Shown here in pieces: positions 12,096 to 22,122 of a stretch of 64,000 nucleotides of DNA. The notes beneath the pieces are model-generated. The model searched no databases and was not told the origin of the DNA. It worked only from the letters and a program-made list of their open reading frames with translations. Origin of the DNA: Saccharum officinarum. Lineage: Eukaryota > Streptophyta > Magnoliopsida > Poales > Poaceae. Position 1 is the stretch's first letter. Each line of letters starts with the position of its first letter. Location of the stretch: contig CM036209.1 in assembly GCA_020631735.1 (NCBI GenBank), positions 500,743 to 564,742 on the forward strand, read 5' to 3'. The position numbers and the translations under genes were made by a program.

Positions 12096-12979
12096 TGCCT
12101 CTTATGCCTCCCCTCTAGGGCTCCGTAAATAAATGGCTCTCGCACATCTTCACCACCTCCTATAGTTTCACCATCTTCTGCGCATTTACTTAGCACCTCC
12201 TTGCCACCTCCTCAAAGCTTGCCTCCCTATTTAACTGACCCATCACTCTGACTTACACAAGTCCCAGTCCTTTCCCATACATTACCTTCTCGATAATATG
12301 AATAAAAAATAGTGATACAAACTTTTCTACAAACACATGATACCTAACCTTAATCATCAGGGCTGCTATCATTAGTAACTATTAAGTACTGTTTGGTTAC
12401 TTTCCACAATGAACCACTCACGTCAGCAAGCTTTAACATTTTGTCAAGTAAACTGTAGCAGTTTTGTGTCAGGATCTATTTTGAAATAAGACTAATATGG
12501 ATAAATTAAACCATACTTCATTTGCACGCCTCACTACAAAGTTAGGAACAAAAGAAAGTTGCTCTGTTTATTGCAAAGGTAGCGCCTGATGCTCTTTTGG
12601 CCCATCTGTAGGCTAATGACATGCGGAGGCATGTACTTGACTCCACTACTCATGGTTCTAATAGAGTCTACACCGAAAGCATAGATGGGAAGTCGATGCC
12701 CATACTCCCTAGATTCAATGCCAGAGTACAAAAACTAAAGGAATAGTACAAGATAAAATGCTCCTCCCAGCAGTGACCGCCAAATCCGGGACCATCCAAA
12801 TCAAGGCGGGGACCATACTCAAATGTCCGGTGTCCACGCACAACCAGTCCGCAAGAACTCGTCTGTCGGCTCCGGGACGACATCGGCAACCAAATTCGCC
12901 CGGTCCACCATATTTTTCGCGAAGAAGAAGTAATTAATAAAGACGGGGAGGAACGCGAAGGAAGAGATTGGAAACGTAC

Positions 12980-13275
12980 CATTGTAGCCCCGACCAGCGT
13001 TTCCCCTCCACTAACAAGCACCAGGTAGCCTCAGGTAGCCTCAAGATGGAATCCCAAAGAACTCGAATCCGGTGGATGCCCCAAGAGCCCGAGGGCCTAG
13101 TGGAGGCATGAAGAGATTTCGAAGGCACCAGCTCCACTCCTTCCCGAGCGCAATGCTTCCAACGCCCGAAGATCCTCTTGAACCCTACTACTCGGCGTCT
13201 CGGCCACTCTCTCTCTCTCTACTCGAAACAAACCAGGAGAGGCAGACGATGGGGAGAGGAGGAAGGCAATAATGG
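12980..13275 (-). other. candidate first exon (5' UTR ending in the start codon) of the PHD-finger gene
   Basis: On the minus strand an ATG at 12982-12980 is followed directly by a donor-like GTACGT. Joining this ATG to the acceptor at 10156/10155 gives Met-Asn-Ala-Val-Cys in frame with the PHD finger. The upstream sequence is GC-rich with a CT-repeat tract (about 13207-13223), as in grass 5' UTRs. The implied intron is about 2.8 kb. Additional small exons cannot be excluded, and the transcription start is not fixed. Confidence 0.45.
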
Positions 13276-13350
13276 TGCCTCGGCGGTTTTCTTGGGTGTC
13301 AGAGGGAGAGGGGCCTCGCAGGTGGCGAAGTAAGGGGTTGTTTAGTTGGG

Positions 13351-13595
13351 GGTTGTTTAGTTGGTGAAAAAGTTTGGGTTCGGCTACTGTAGCACTTTTC
13401 TTTATTTGGCAATTTGTGTCCAATCATGGAATAATTAGGCTCAAAAGATTTGTCTCGTGATTTACAACTAAACTGTGTAATTAGTTTTTTCTTTCGTCTA
13501 CATTTAGTACTCCATGCATGTGCCGCAATTTGATTTGTGACAGTACTGTAGCACTTTTTGGGTTTGCTTTTTGGTTGGGGAGGAACTAAACAGGC
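13351..13595. mobile_element. MITE with TTGTTTAGTTGG / GGAACTAAACA ends, copy 1
   Basis: The ends are inverted (GTTGTTTAGTTGG at the left, GGAACTAAACAGGC at the right). The interior has CTGTAGCACTTTT, AATCATGGA and TAATTAGGCTCAAAA, typical of a high-copy grass MITE that looks PIF/Harbinger-like. An extra TTGTTTAGTTGG lies just before it (about 13337-13349). The family also occurs at 46164-46506. Confidence 0.7.
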
Positions 13596-13804
13596 TTGGT
13601 GAAAAAGTTTGGGTTCGGCTACTGTAGCACTTTTCGTTTTATTTGGCAATTTGTGTCCAATCATGGACTAATTAGGCTCAAAATATTTGTCTCGTGATTT
13701 ACAACTAAACTGTGTAATTAGTTTTTTCTTTCGTCTACATTTAGTATCCAGCATGTGCCGCAAGATTTGATGTGACAGGTACTGTAGCACTTTTTGGGTT
13801 TGCT
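13595..13804. mobile_element. same MITE, tandem copy 2, cut by assembly gap
   Basis: Starting at TTGGTGAAAAAGTTTGGG, this copy repeats copy 1 almost base for base until the N run, lacking only the first ten or so bases. It forms a head-to-tail tandem with copy 1. Confidence 0.7.
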
Positions 13805-13904
13805 NNNNNNNNNNNNNNNNNNNNNNNNNNNNNNNNNNNNNNNNNNNNNNNNNNNNNNNNNNNNNNNNNNNNNNNNNNNNNNNNNNNNNNNNNNNNNNNN
13901 NNNN
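13805..13904. other. assembly gap (100 N)
   Basis: Exactly 100 N. MITE sequence lies to the left and the 3' end of a copia LTR to the right, so the gap hides at least the rest of an LTR and possibly a whole element. Confidence 1.
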
Positions 13905-14390
13905 CTTGGTGATCGCCATCATCTAGACGCTTGGTAGTGATTGGGAGCTTGGTGATCATCGGCGGAGCTTTGTGATGACCAACTCATCTTGTGAGCGGTT
14001 GTGGGCGATCCACCGTGACGGAGTGTCAAAGAATCAGCCCGTAGAGAGCACTTGATCCTCGCGTGGATAAAGGGGAGCTACACCCTGCGCGGGTGCTCCA
14101 ACGAGGACTAGTGGGGAGTGGCGACTCTCCGATACCTCGGAAAAACATCGCCGTGTTCCTAACCCTTTACATTCAAGTAATTTACTTTCTCGCATTACTC
14201 TTGTTGCTTGGTTTATTTTCCTAGAATTGTCATGCTAGACTAGGATTGGAACTTATGGTGCAAAACTTTTATGGTAGAATCACTGGGAACTTGTAGGAAC
14301 TAGGGTGAATTATGGCTTAGTAGTTTTTAATTCTCGCAATAAATTTTAGAAAAGCTCAATCACCCCCTCTTGGGCATCTTGATCCTTTCA
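13905..14390 (+). repeat. 3' end of a copia LTR (family of elements A and B)
   Basis: The sequence matches the last part of the LTRs at 44505-44992 and 61608-62095, including GGTGATCGCCATCA near the start, GACGGAGTGTC, and the terminal CTTGATCCTTTCA. It ends at TTTCA (14390). The bases after it, GCGTT, may be one copy of the 5-bp target duplication. Confidence 0.85.
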
Positions 14391-14980
14391 GCGTTCCAAA
14401 AACATGTGAGTCTGACAGTCGGGGCTGCTCAACAGCTTTCTCAAAAGCAATCACTGCATAACCAAATAGCTTTTTGGCTTTCCACAGCTCACATGTCATA
14501 TTTCCACAAGCCACAGCTCACAGCTGCTTTTTTCAAAAGCCACAACCCAACAAACAGTGCCTATTTATAATGAAGGACCTACAGCAAGGAAAAAAATCTT
14601 CAATTTATTTCTAGAGATAAATAGTACCTATGTACCTAAAAATCCACGATGACTTATCATTATCTCCGGAATGCAGAAGAGAAATATATACTTGTAACCC
14701 TATTTATCTCTAGAAATTATAAGTCCATCAGTTCTAAATTACAAGCCATTTTGAAATTCATGTATTTCTCATATTTATCAGTTCTAATTGTAAGCCATTT
14801 TGGATAATCATTTTCTCTACAGTACATTTATCTAGACAAAGCGTATATTTAAATAAATGGTACAACCTATATCCTAGAAAATTCAAAATGAACTATGATT
14901 TAAGATGGATATAGTAGCTATAAATAAACTAATTCTAAATATATTTATGGTTATGGACGGTCTGGGCTTAGCCTGTTAGC
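14391..14980. other. intergenic, MITE-like remnants
   Basis: The part at about 14425-14561 has repeated CAGCT/AAAGCCACA strings ending ACAAACAGTGCC, like a hAT-type MITE. From 14600 to 14930 diverged copies of TTCTAAATTACAAGCCATTTT suggest a decayed Stowaway-like element. No coding sequence is seen. Confidence 0.35.
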
Positions 14981-14984
14981 TCCA

Positions 14985-14990
14985 TATAAA
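14985..14990 (+). promoter_or_regulatory. candidate TATA box of the RICESLEEPER-like gene
   Basis: TATAAA lies in a short non-coding stretch about 340 bp upstream of the first splice donor. A second AT-rich candidate is at about 15013. The GC-rich leader begins shortly after. Confidence 0.4.
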
Positions 14991-15019
14991 AGCTGCTAAA
15001 CCCCTACCGGAAAGGATAT

Positions 15020-15327
15020 ATACGGAAACAAAAGGAAAATAGGTTTCCAAACCTACAATGGGTCCGGAAGCCCGCCCACCTGTCAGCGGAAGTGGAGCGA
15101 GCCACGCCGCCCGCTCCCCGTTATGGGCTGGGACACGGAACGAGCCCATAAAAGCCTCCGCGTCCCGCGTTCTTCTGCCCACGCGAACAGGATCTAGGGT
15201 TCCTTCCTTGCTGGGCCGACGCGAGGCGAGGCGAGCCGCGATCCGATCCAGTAGTAGCCCCCGCCGCGCCGAGCCGGCTGGGTTCCTGGACCTCCTCGTC
15301 CCCGTCCATCCTTCCTTCCACTGCAAG
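15020..15327 (+). other. 5'-UTR exon of the RICESLEEPER-like gene (start approximate)
   Basis: A GC-rich leader ends at a consensus donor CAAG|GTATCC (intron from 15328). The acceptor TTCTCAG at 16541-16547 lies seven bases before the ATG, so the 1.2-kb intron is wholly within the 5' UTR. The left end is estimated from the TATA position. Confidence 0.55.
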
Positions 15328-15902
15328 GTATCCATCCACCCACCGCACCCAACTGCAAGCCCTCTTCCTCCCTCCCTCCGCGCGGATTGCTGCTGGGTCT
15401 GGGGTGTTTGCTGTGATCGCTGGCTTGGAATGGGCCGTAAACTGTATGGAGGGCGGGTAGATCGATCGTCGAGGTTTGGGGTTTTTTGTGCTTGATTGCA
15501 TTGGTTGGTTGGTACCTGCTGGTCCGAATCGCTGTATCTGTCCGTAGGGTGTGCGTGCTTGCCGTGGTAGGAAGCTGCTCGATGATCGTCGTAGTTCGCT
15601 CGAGCCTGAGGTTTAGTTTCGATCGGTTTCCAGTTTATGTTTTGCGCCTGCTATAACCAACGCCGTGTGGTCGGAGAACATCGTCAGGTGAAACAGGATG
15701 CAGTCTGTTCTCGAACCCAAAAAAAATTGCAATAATTTTTAATATGGTGTTTTCTGATCTTCTTTTAATCTGTTTCGTGTAAACTTACTGCCAGAATTTC
15801 CATCCCATACTATCCAATCTGGTTGCTCTGTGCGTTCAACAAGTGTGAGTTGTTATTGTCACGGCCCGCGGTTAGAGTTCGAATGCTCTGTGTCTACTCA
15901 AC

Positions 15903-15992
15903 AACTAAATAATGTCAGATGTGCTTGGCATAGAAGCGATGGACACTAACTAAATAATGTCAGATGTGATTGGTGTAGAAGCGATGGACAGT
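15903..15992. repeat. 45-bp tandem duplication in the 5'-UTR intron
   Basis: Units 15903-15947 and 15948-15992 are head to tail and differ at only a few positions (for example GTGCTTGGCA versus GTGATTGGTG). Confidence 0.85.
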
Positions 15993-16166
15993 GTATGGGA
16001 TGGGATATGCTTTCTGCATGCAGTTCCATCCTCTTTTTTTTTCCTGCATCGTCCTCTTTTGTTGACAAGTACACTGCTTCCCGACTAGAAAGTCTGTCAT
16101 ATTTTAATAGCTAGCTACATGAATTTGTGATTTGGATCCACTTTCTGGAACCATTGTTATTTCATA

Positions 16167-16313
16167 CAGTGGCGGATCCAGGAATCAAAACCTGTGGGGC
16201 CAGCCAGCAGAAGCTGTGGACCAAACCATATATGCTACAGTAAAATTGCACTAGATTCGTCAAAACCTGTGGGAGCCGGGTGGCCCCACAGGTTACACCT
16301 ACGTCCGCCACTG
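16167..16313. mobile_element. hAT-type MITE (147 bp) with perfect 8-bp target duplication
   Basis: The ends CAGTGGCGGA and TCCGCCACTG are inverted repeats with one base of difference in placement. ATTTCATA occurs directly on both sides (16159-16166 and 16314-16321). An 8-bp duplication and CAGTG/CACTG ends are hallmarks of the hAT superfamily. It lies in the 5'-UTR intron of a gene itself derived from a hAT transposase. Confidence 0.9.
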
Positions 16314-16553
16314 ATTTCATATAACGACTGAGTGCTGTGATACTGATTCTCTCATAGAAAAAAACGTGATGTAAATATGTAATGCTGAATGTACATTCAA
16401 CTTGTGCAAATATCTGTGACGTTTTCACTACATAGATATATTGCATTTTACTTATAGCTTCTTTAACCCATTGTCTGTGTTCTGGTTTGACTACATTATC
16501 TCTGAGATGATTGTATTTCTTCCAACCATTTTAGCTATTATTCTCAGCAAAGC

Positions 16554-18836
16554 ATGGGTGATCCAAACAGCAATGACTCTTCCATGGTGCATGGCACTGA
16601 GACGGTGTTCGAAGACTGCGAGATTTTCCTTGGTGGCAATGAGATGGTTGACGGCTGTGAGGCGATTATCAGTGACAAGATGGGTCATGATGCCGAAATG
16701 ATCCTTGATTACAAGATGGTCGACATCCATGATAACAAGATGGTTCACAGCAATGAGATTGTCCCTGGTGGTAGCAAGGTGGATCCTGGTGGTGAGATGG
16801 TCCCGTATGACCAAACAGTCCTCCATTGTAATCAGACGGTTCAAGGTAGTGAGATAGCTAGTGGCAATGTTACCACGGGGTTGAAACCACCAACCTCATC
16901 AAAACGCCGAAGAAAGACGTCCATGGTCTGGGAGCATTTCACTACCGAAGATTCTGAGGGATGCACACGAGCGTGCTGCAAGCATTGTAACGGAGTATTT
17001 GCATACAGTTCTGGATCAAAAATGTCTGGCACTAGCCATCTGAAGAGGCACATTACCCAGGCTCATTGCCCTGAGATTAAAGTTCAAGAACCTACAGCAG
17101 GAGGGACAGAAAATGATTGTCAGGGTACTGAAGAGAAGCCTTCTAAGAGGCGCCGCCGCACACGTACTGGTTACGTAAATGCTCCATTCAATGCAGACCG
17201 CAGCAAATCATACCTGGCGAAGATGATCATTCTGCATGACTACCCTCTGCAAATTGTTCAACAGCCGACCTTCATATCCTTTGTTGAGGGCCTGCAGCCT
17301 AGTTTCAAGGTGGTTAATACAGACGCAATAGAGGCAGAGGTTTATGCAGTTTATCTGAATGAAAGAGAGAGCGTGCTGAAGCAAGTTGGAAATATTCATG
17401 GAAGGATAAATCTCACAGTACAATCTTGGACCACTAGCCAAACTCTTGGATATGTTTCACTTGCAGGGCAATTCATTGATTCTGAGTGGAAGCTGCACCG
17501 AAGAATGCTCAACTTTGTTATGGTCCCTTGGCCTGGTTGTTCAGAGAATGCAGTTTCTGAAGCTATCAGCAGAAGCCTTCCTCAGTGGAACATGACTGAC
17601 AAACTCTTCACCGTTACTGGAGATTATGATTCCTCCTCACATGATATCTACAGTTTGAATTTGAGAGAGGAACTCTCCAGAAAGAATATTCCGATGCTTG
17701 GGGGGCAACTTTTGGTTGTGAGGTGCTATGCCCATATACTGAATGCAGCTGCAAGTGATGTCACTGCTTCGGTTCAAAGTGTCATCTACAAAATCCGTGA
17801 AAGTATAAAGTTCATAAAATCTTGTGTTAGTCATGAGGAGATGTTTGCTCACATCATTTTGCAACTGCAAATTCCTAGTAATCAGACCCTATGTCTAGAC
17901 ATTAAAGCCCAGTGGAACACCACCTATCTTATGCTGCTGGCAGCTCTGGATTATAAGCAGGCATTCACCATGCTGGAGAAATGTAACGATAACTACAATC
18001 AAGCACCTTCGGCAGTGGACTGGGAGAAAGTCGAGGTTGCTTGCAGGCATCTGAAGCTGTTGTATGACTCTGCAAACAGCATTATGGCAACAGAAGATCC
18101 AACTGCCAACATATTTTTCCATGAGGCTTGGAAAATTCAGAGAGAGATTTCAAATGCCACAGATCATCAAGATTCTATTTCCAGTACAATCGCAAAAGGC
18201 ATGCATGAGATGTTTGACAAGTATTGGAAAGATTGCAATGTTGTGCTGGCCATTGCTGTTGTGATGGATCCCCGTTTCAAGATGAAGATTGTTGAGTTCA
18301 GTTACTCCAAAATCTATGGTCTGATGAAGGGCGCTAAGTATGTCAAGTTGGTGGATGATGCTGTACATGAGCTCTACAAAGAGTATGTTAGACAGCCACT
18401 TCCGTCGACGCCAGCCCATGTTGAGCAAGAGGTCACTGGCGCTCTGCCTGACAATAAGAACAACATTCCAACAGAGCTTACTTCCACTGGCAATCTACTG
18501 TCAGGCTTCGATATGTACCTTTCAGAGGTAGCCCTGAGCCAGATCCCAAAGTCAGAGCTAGATCAGTACTTGGAAGAAGCCCTGGTCCCACGCATGCTGG
18601 AGTTTGACATTCTGAAGTGGTGGAAGGTTAATGCCGTCAGGTACCCAACACTCTCGAGGATGGCCCAAGATGTCCTTGCCATACCGGTGTCCACCGTTGG
18701 TCATGGCAGCTCTGTGTTCGCAGCTGGGACTGAAGCCAAGATGCTTGACGACTACCAGAGCTCACTGCACCCTGAAACCTTGGAGGCACTGTTCTGCGCA
18801 AAAGACTGGCTACGGCATTCCCCTGCTGCTCCATAG
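16554..18836 (+). CDS. RICESLEEPER-like BED zinc-finger protein (domesticated hAT transposase), 760 aa
   Basis: A single uninterrupted coding exon. Residues about 15-105 are degenerate repeats built on NEMV/NKMV-like units. A BED zinc finger follows at about 122-172 (VWEHF, CCKHC, HLKRHITQAHC). The RNase-H-like hAT core follows (LTVQSWTT, GDYDSSSHD, HILNAAASD, QWNTTYLMLL), then DPTANIFFHEAW, and the hATC dimerisation domain at about 650-755 (SELDQYLEE, DILKWWKVN, YPTLSRMAQDVLAIP, AKDWL). In active hAT transposases the first motif is T-x-D-x-W-T; here the Asp position reads Gln, so cleavage is unlikely. Known relatives (DAYSLEEPER, RICESLEEPER) are DNA-binding proteins needed for normal plant growth. 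No terminal repeats flank the gene, which supports a host gene rather than a transposon. Confidence 0.9.
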   Translation: MGDPNSNDSSMVHGTETVFEDCEIFLGGNEMVDGCEAIISDKMGHDAEMILDYKMVDIHDNKMVHSNEIVPGGSKVDPGGEMVPYDQTVLHCNQTVQGSEIASGNVTTGLKPPTSSKRRRKTSMVWEHFTTEDSEGCTRACCKHCNGVFAYSSGSKMSGTSHLKRHITQAHCPEIKVQEPTAGGTENDCQGTEEKPSKRRRRTRTGYVNAPFNADRSKSYLAKMIILHDYPLQIVQQPTFISFVEGLQPSFKVVNTDAIEAEVYAVYLNERESVLKQVGNIHGRINLTVQSWTTSQTLGYVSLAGQFIDSEWKLHRRMLNFVMVPWPGCSENAVSEAISRSLPQWNMTDKLFTVTGDYDSSSHDIYSLNLREELSRKNIPMLGGQLLVVRCYAHILNAAASDVTASVQSVIYKIRESIKFIKSCVSHEEMFAHIILQLQIPSNQTLCLDIKAQWNTTYLMLLAALDYKQAFTMLEKCNDNYNQAPSAVDWEKVEVACRHLKLLYDSANSIMATEDPTANIFFHEAWKIQREISNATDHQDSISSTIAKGMHEMFDKYWKDCNVVLAIAVVMDPRFKMKIVEFSYSKIYGLMKGAKYVKLVDDAVHELYKEYVRQPLPSTPAHVEQEVTGALPDNKNNIPTELTSTGNLLSGFDMYLSEVALSQIPKSELDQYLEEALVPRMLEFDILKWWKVNAVRYPTLSRMAQDVLAIPVSTVGHGSSVFAAGTEAKMLDDYQSSLHPETLEALFCAKDWLRHSPAAP

Positions 18837-19631
18837 CCACCTGCCCACCCAGTTTTGCATCGGTGAAGAAGTGAAGACAGGGTTTTCAAGTAGTTCTAGT
18901 GGTAGCTGATCTTTGCATGTCGAAGTAGCAGGCATCCCTATAAGACGGTCGTTAGGAATGTTTTAGCGGTGGGTTATATCGTTGGCTGCATGCGCAGGCA
19001 TCCCCTTGACTCAGTGAATTTAATTAGTTGCCGGTGGTTTAGTGCTTTTAATTTTCTGTGTTTTGGCCTGGTGCCATGGTTGCATTTGTTCTGTTACGAG
19101 CTTCAGGTAATATCCATTCCATATCTGGCGTACATAACAAAAGGATCGCAACATTCATGGATGCTGCTGGTTGTGAAGTCTGCTGGTCCCGTCCCATCCC
19201 AGCCCAGTAGTACCATGTTTATCTATCTGTTAATCAGGATCACCAGATAATTCTGTTCCTAGTATTTTATAAATGCAAATGATTCAGTTCTTTTGTTGGT
19301 TGAACAGATAGCCATGTCTGAGTGATCTGTGATTTGAACCTCCAAATTGTGTTGAATGTTCCCCTGTTAATCATGAATAGCTTAACTTTGTACCACTAAA
19401 TAGAAGTCGGAGTCCATTAGGACATCAAGCAAAAATATACAGATCAGTTCAACATCTTTTTCTCCCCATGTTTCTTTTATTATTCATTCTGTCAAATCCA
19501 GCAGCCATCTAGTTAATGGTTTATCAACGTATCCATTGCACCTCTGCCTACAAGTAAAGGATCAATAGGAATGGAGCTTACAGCAAATTATCACTGCAAA
19601 CTTTTCGAACTACTGGTCCAGTTCTGCAATC
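18837..19631. other. 3' UTR and convergent intergenic spacer
   Basis: This spacer separates the RICESLEEPER-like stop (18836) from the stop of the oppositely transcribed alpha-galactosidase gene (19632). No coding or repeat signature is recognised; it should hold both 3' UTRs. Confidence 0.5.
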
Positions 19632-22087
19632 TCAACATATGATTTCGAACACCATGGAGCCATGCGAATTGACCACCGCTGAAATATCTTCCGTCACTGG
19701 GCCAAAATTCTGTCCACTCCATACTTCAGTGCAGCTACATAGGTGTTCTTTCAAAAAAGTTCTTCTGAGAACCTTTCCAAGATCTGATATTTGTACGGTC
19801 ATCTTCCTGCTCACAGAGTCGAGGTTGAAGAATGCGAGATAGATTTCTCCTGCACCATGGTAGATAGCTCAGAAAGAATAGGTTTGCTCATGCATTACCC
19901 AAAAATAGAAAGAATAGGGAATACAAAATATATCAGACTGCTAAATCTTTATTAAAGTTATGTAGATATTTTAGGTTTATGTATGTAAAAAATATGAGAA
20001 GGAGTTAGGAAAACTATCAGTACAGTAGTATATTCCTTGTGATGAAAATAATAAAGCACAAAAGCTTATCCACATCAAGTCTAATATGTGCAAAAAGGTT
20101 CTGTTCCCATATCATCCAGGCCCCAAGGTTTGTCTGCCTAGAAAAGGGTCAATAGTTGATCGTAACCCTTATATTCATGCATATTTGTAAAAAGAAGAAA
20201 TGCAGGAACAGCCATGGTGGTCTCCTGGTCATGTGTCTAAGGTTGAAACTTTGGACTTAACAGGATTGGTGAGTTGGAATCAGTCATAGTTGAGGGGAAG
20301 AACTACCTCTAGAGGTAGGCACATAGAGACTATAGTCAGACTTCTCCCCTTACAGTTCAAACTATGAAAATCAGTTTCTGCGTTCTCTGTTTAAAAAATA
20401 AAATATGGTTTCCAGGCAACCTCTTAAGGTCTCTATTATCCAATTCTCAAAAAAAAGGGTCTCTATTATCCACTCTTGTAATATCTCTACCCTGCAGCCT
20501 TGGTATGATTTGTGTGTCATATGGTCAGTCTAAGAATATCATAGTCTACCAATAAGACCTTTTGTTATCCTCAAAAAAAAAAAAGGTTAACACAGAAGCA
20601 GCACATGTACCACATGGAAATATTGTAATTCTGGTTGCAAGTTTTCATATATCGCAGAGGAGCCAATTCAAAGAGTTGTGTATGTTACTAATCGACATAT
20701 ATGTAGATTTCTCACAGGAGTAAACCAATTCAAAGGATGCCCTGTAAGATAACTAACCTTTACTTCCAGTTGCAACCCATGCACGAACTCCACTAGTACC
20801 TATATTTCATAGCAAACTGTAGTGATGTCAATTAATTCAAAACAAACTAAGTTACGTAATATATACCTCCTTCGTCCCTTGATTCCATTGTGGCACATAA
20901 TCCTGAATAGCTGCTCACAAGATTTCCATTCGCATTTAACTCCCACATCTGCATTCATCATTCATGTGTAACAAATGCCATAAGTTCAGTTCAGTTGCCA
21001 AACAGGATAATTACTAGTTGAAATAAAGTGAATTGCCCGTCTTTCCCTAATAGCTTAAGCTTTTGGGTTGAACTAGCCGAAACCAGAGGTCTCAAGTTCG
21101 AATCCTGCCTAGCACAATTGAATAAACAATAACTGTTGCTCGCTCCTATTCAATGTCTGAGGCCTATTCAATGTCTGAGGCATGAGGAAGCTTTTGGGTT
21201 GAACTAGGTAGTACTCACTCCCAGAAATTCATAACTAGTAATGTGTTAGGTTTTGTGTGCAGTAAGCAACACTTCATGGAATCTTCTCTATTGAAAAGAT
21301 TGAGAAGGTGGTGGTGACAATAGAGATCTTACCTGTTTTGCATGCCACCTGCATGCAGAGAACATAGGAAACCTAATCTCTGAGGCAGTCCGCCTTCGAC
21401 CAGCAGATGCATCCAAACAAGTATCATCAGTGTTTGTAACTGAAATATGAAACTTTGATTGGTGTTCCTTGTTGTCCATGATAATGACATCCCTACAATG
21501 TATAAAATGTATTAATACAAATTATTGAGTGAGCACTTCTCTGTTTATGAATAGGGTGGATCTTACGATGCAAGAAGACGTTTTGTTTTTCCCAGGCAAA
21601 ATGAGACATTTTTATCATTCAGTATTTCATAGTTCCTGCATATATGATCTGGTTTCCCATCTTGTGGAAACATATACCATCCGTTAGCTGCATCGTTGTT
21701 GCAAGCAGTGAGACTGACAAACATGCCATCATTCTTGGTAAGGTGAACAGGATGAGACCTGAAGTGACCAGAATGTTCTTCATTTGAAGTCCTTTCACTG
21801 TACACATAATGGAACTGAAAATATCTACAGGTCAGTTTCATTTGTGCTTACAAAGCAGACACCATTCTAATAGGAAGCCTCCAATGCAGGTACCTCCATG
21901 TTATTTCTACTATAGTGGTTTATCTTCAACAAAGCAGGATTGGTAATTATGTTTAATGTACTATCGTCAAGATTCCTTAAATCTCCTCCATACATGAGAG
22001 GTGATTTAGCCATTGACCAAAGTGCCATCTGTAAGGTCATGTCAAAGAAAAAAGAGTTCATTACTACAGAAAAATAGATACAACAAC

Positions 22088-22122
<35 letters not shown>

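Noticed and set aside
17208..18428. Several minus-strand ORFs of 75-92 aa
   Set aside because: Antisense shadows of the RICESLEEPER-like coding exon with no recognisable domain.
21050..21200. tRNA T-arm-like AAGTTCGAATCC and a repeated TATTCAATGTCTGAGGC
   Set aside because: Probably an old SINE-like or other repeat in a GH27 intron, but I could not find ends or a target duplication.
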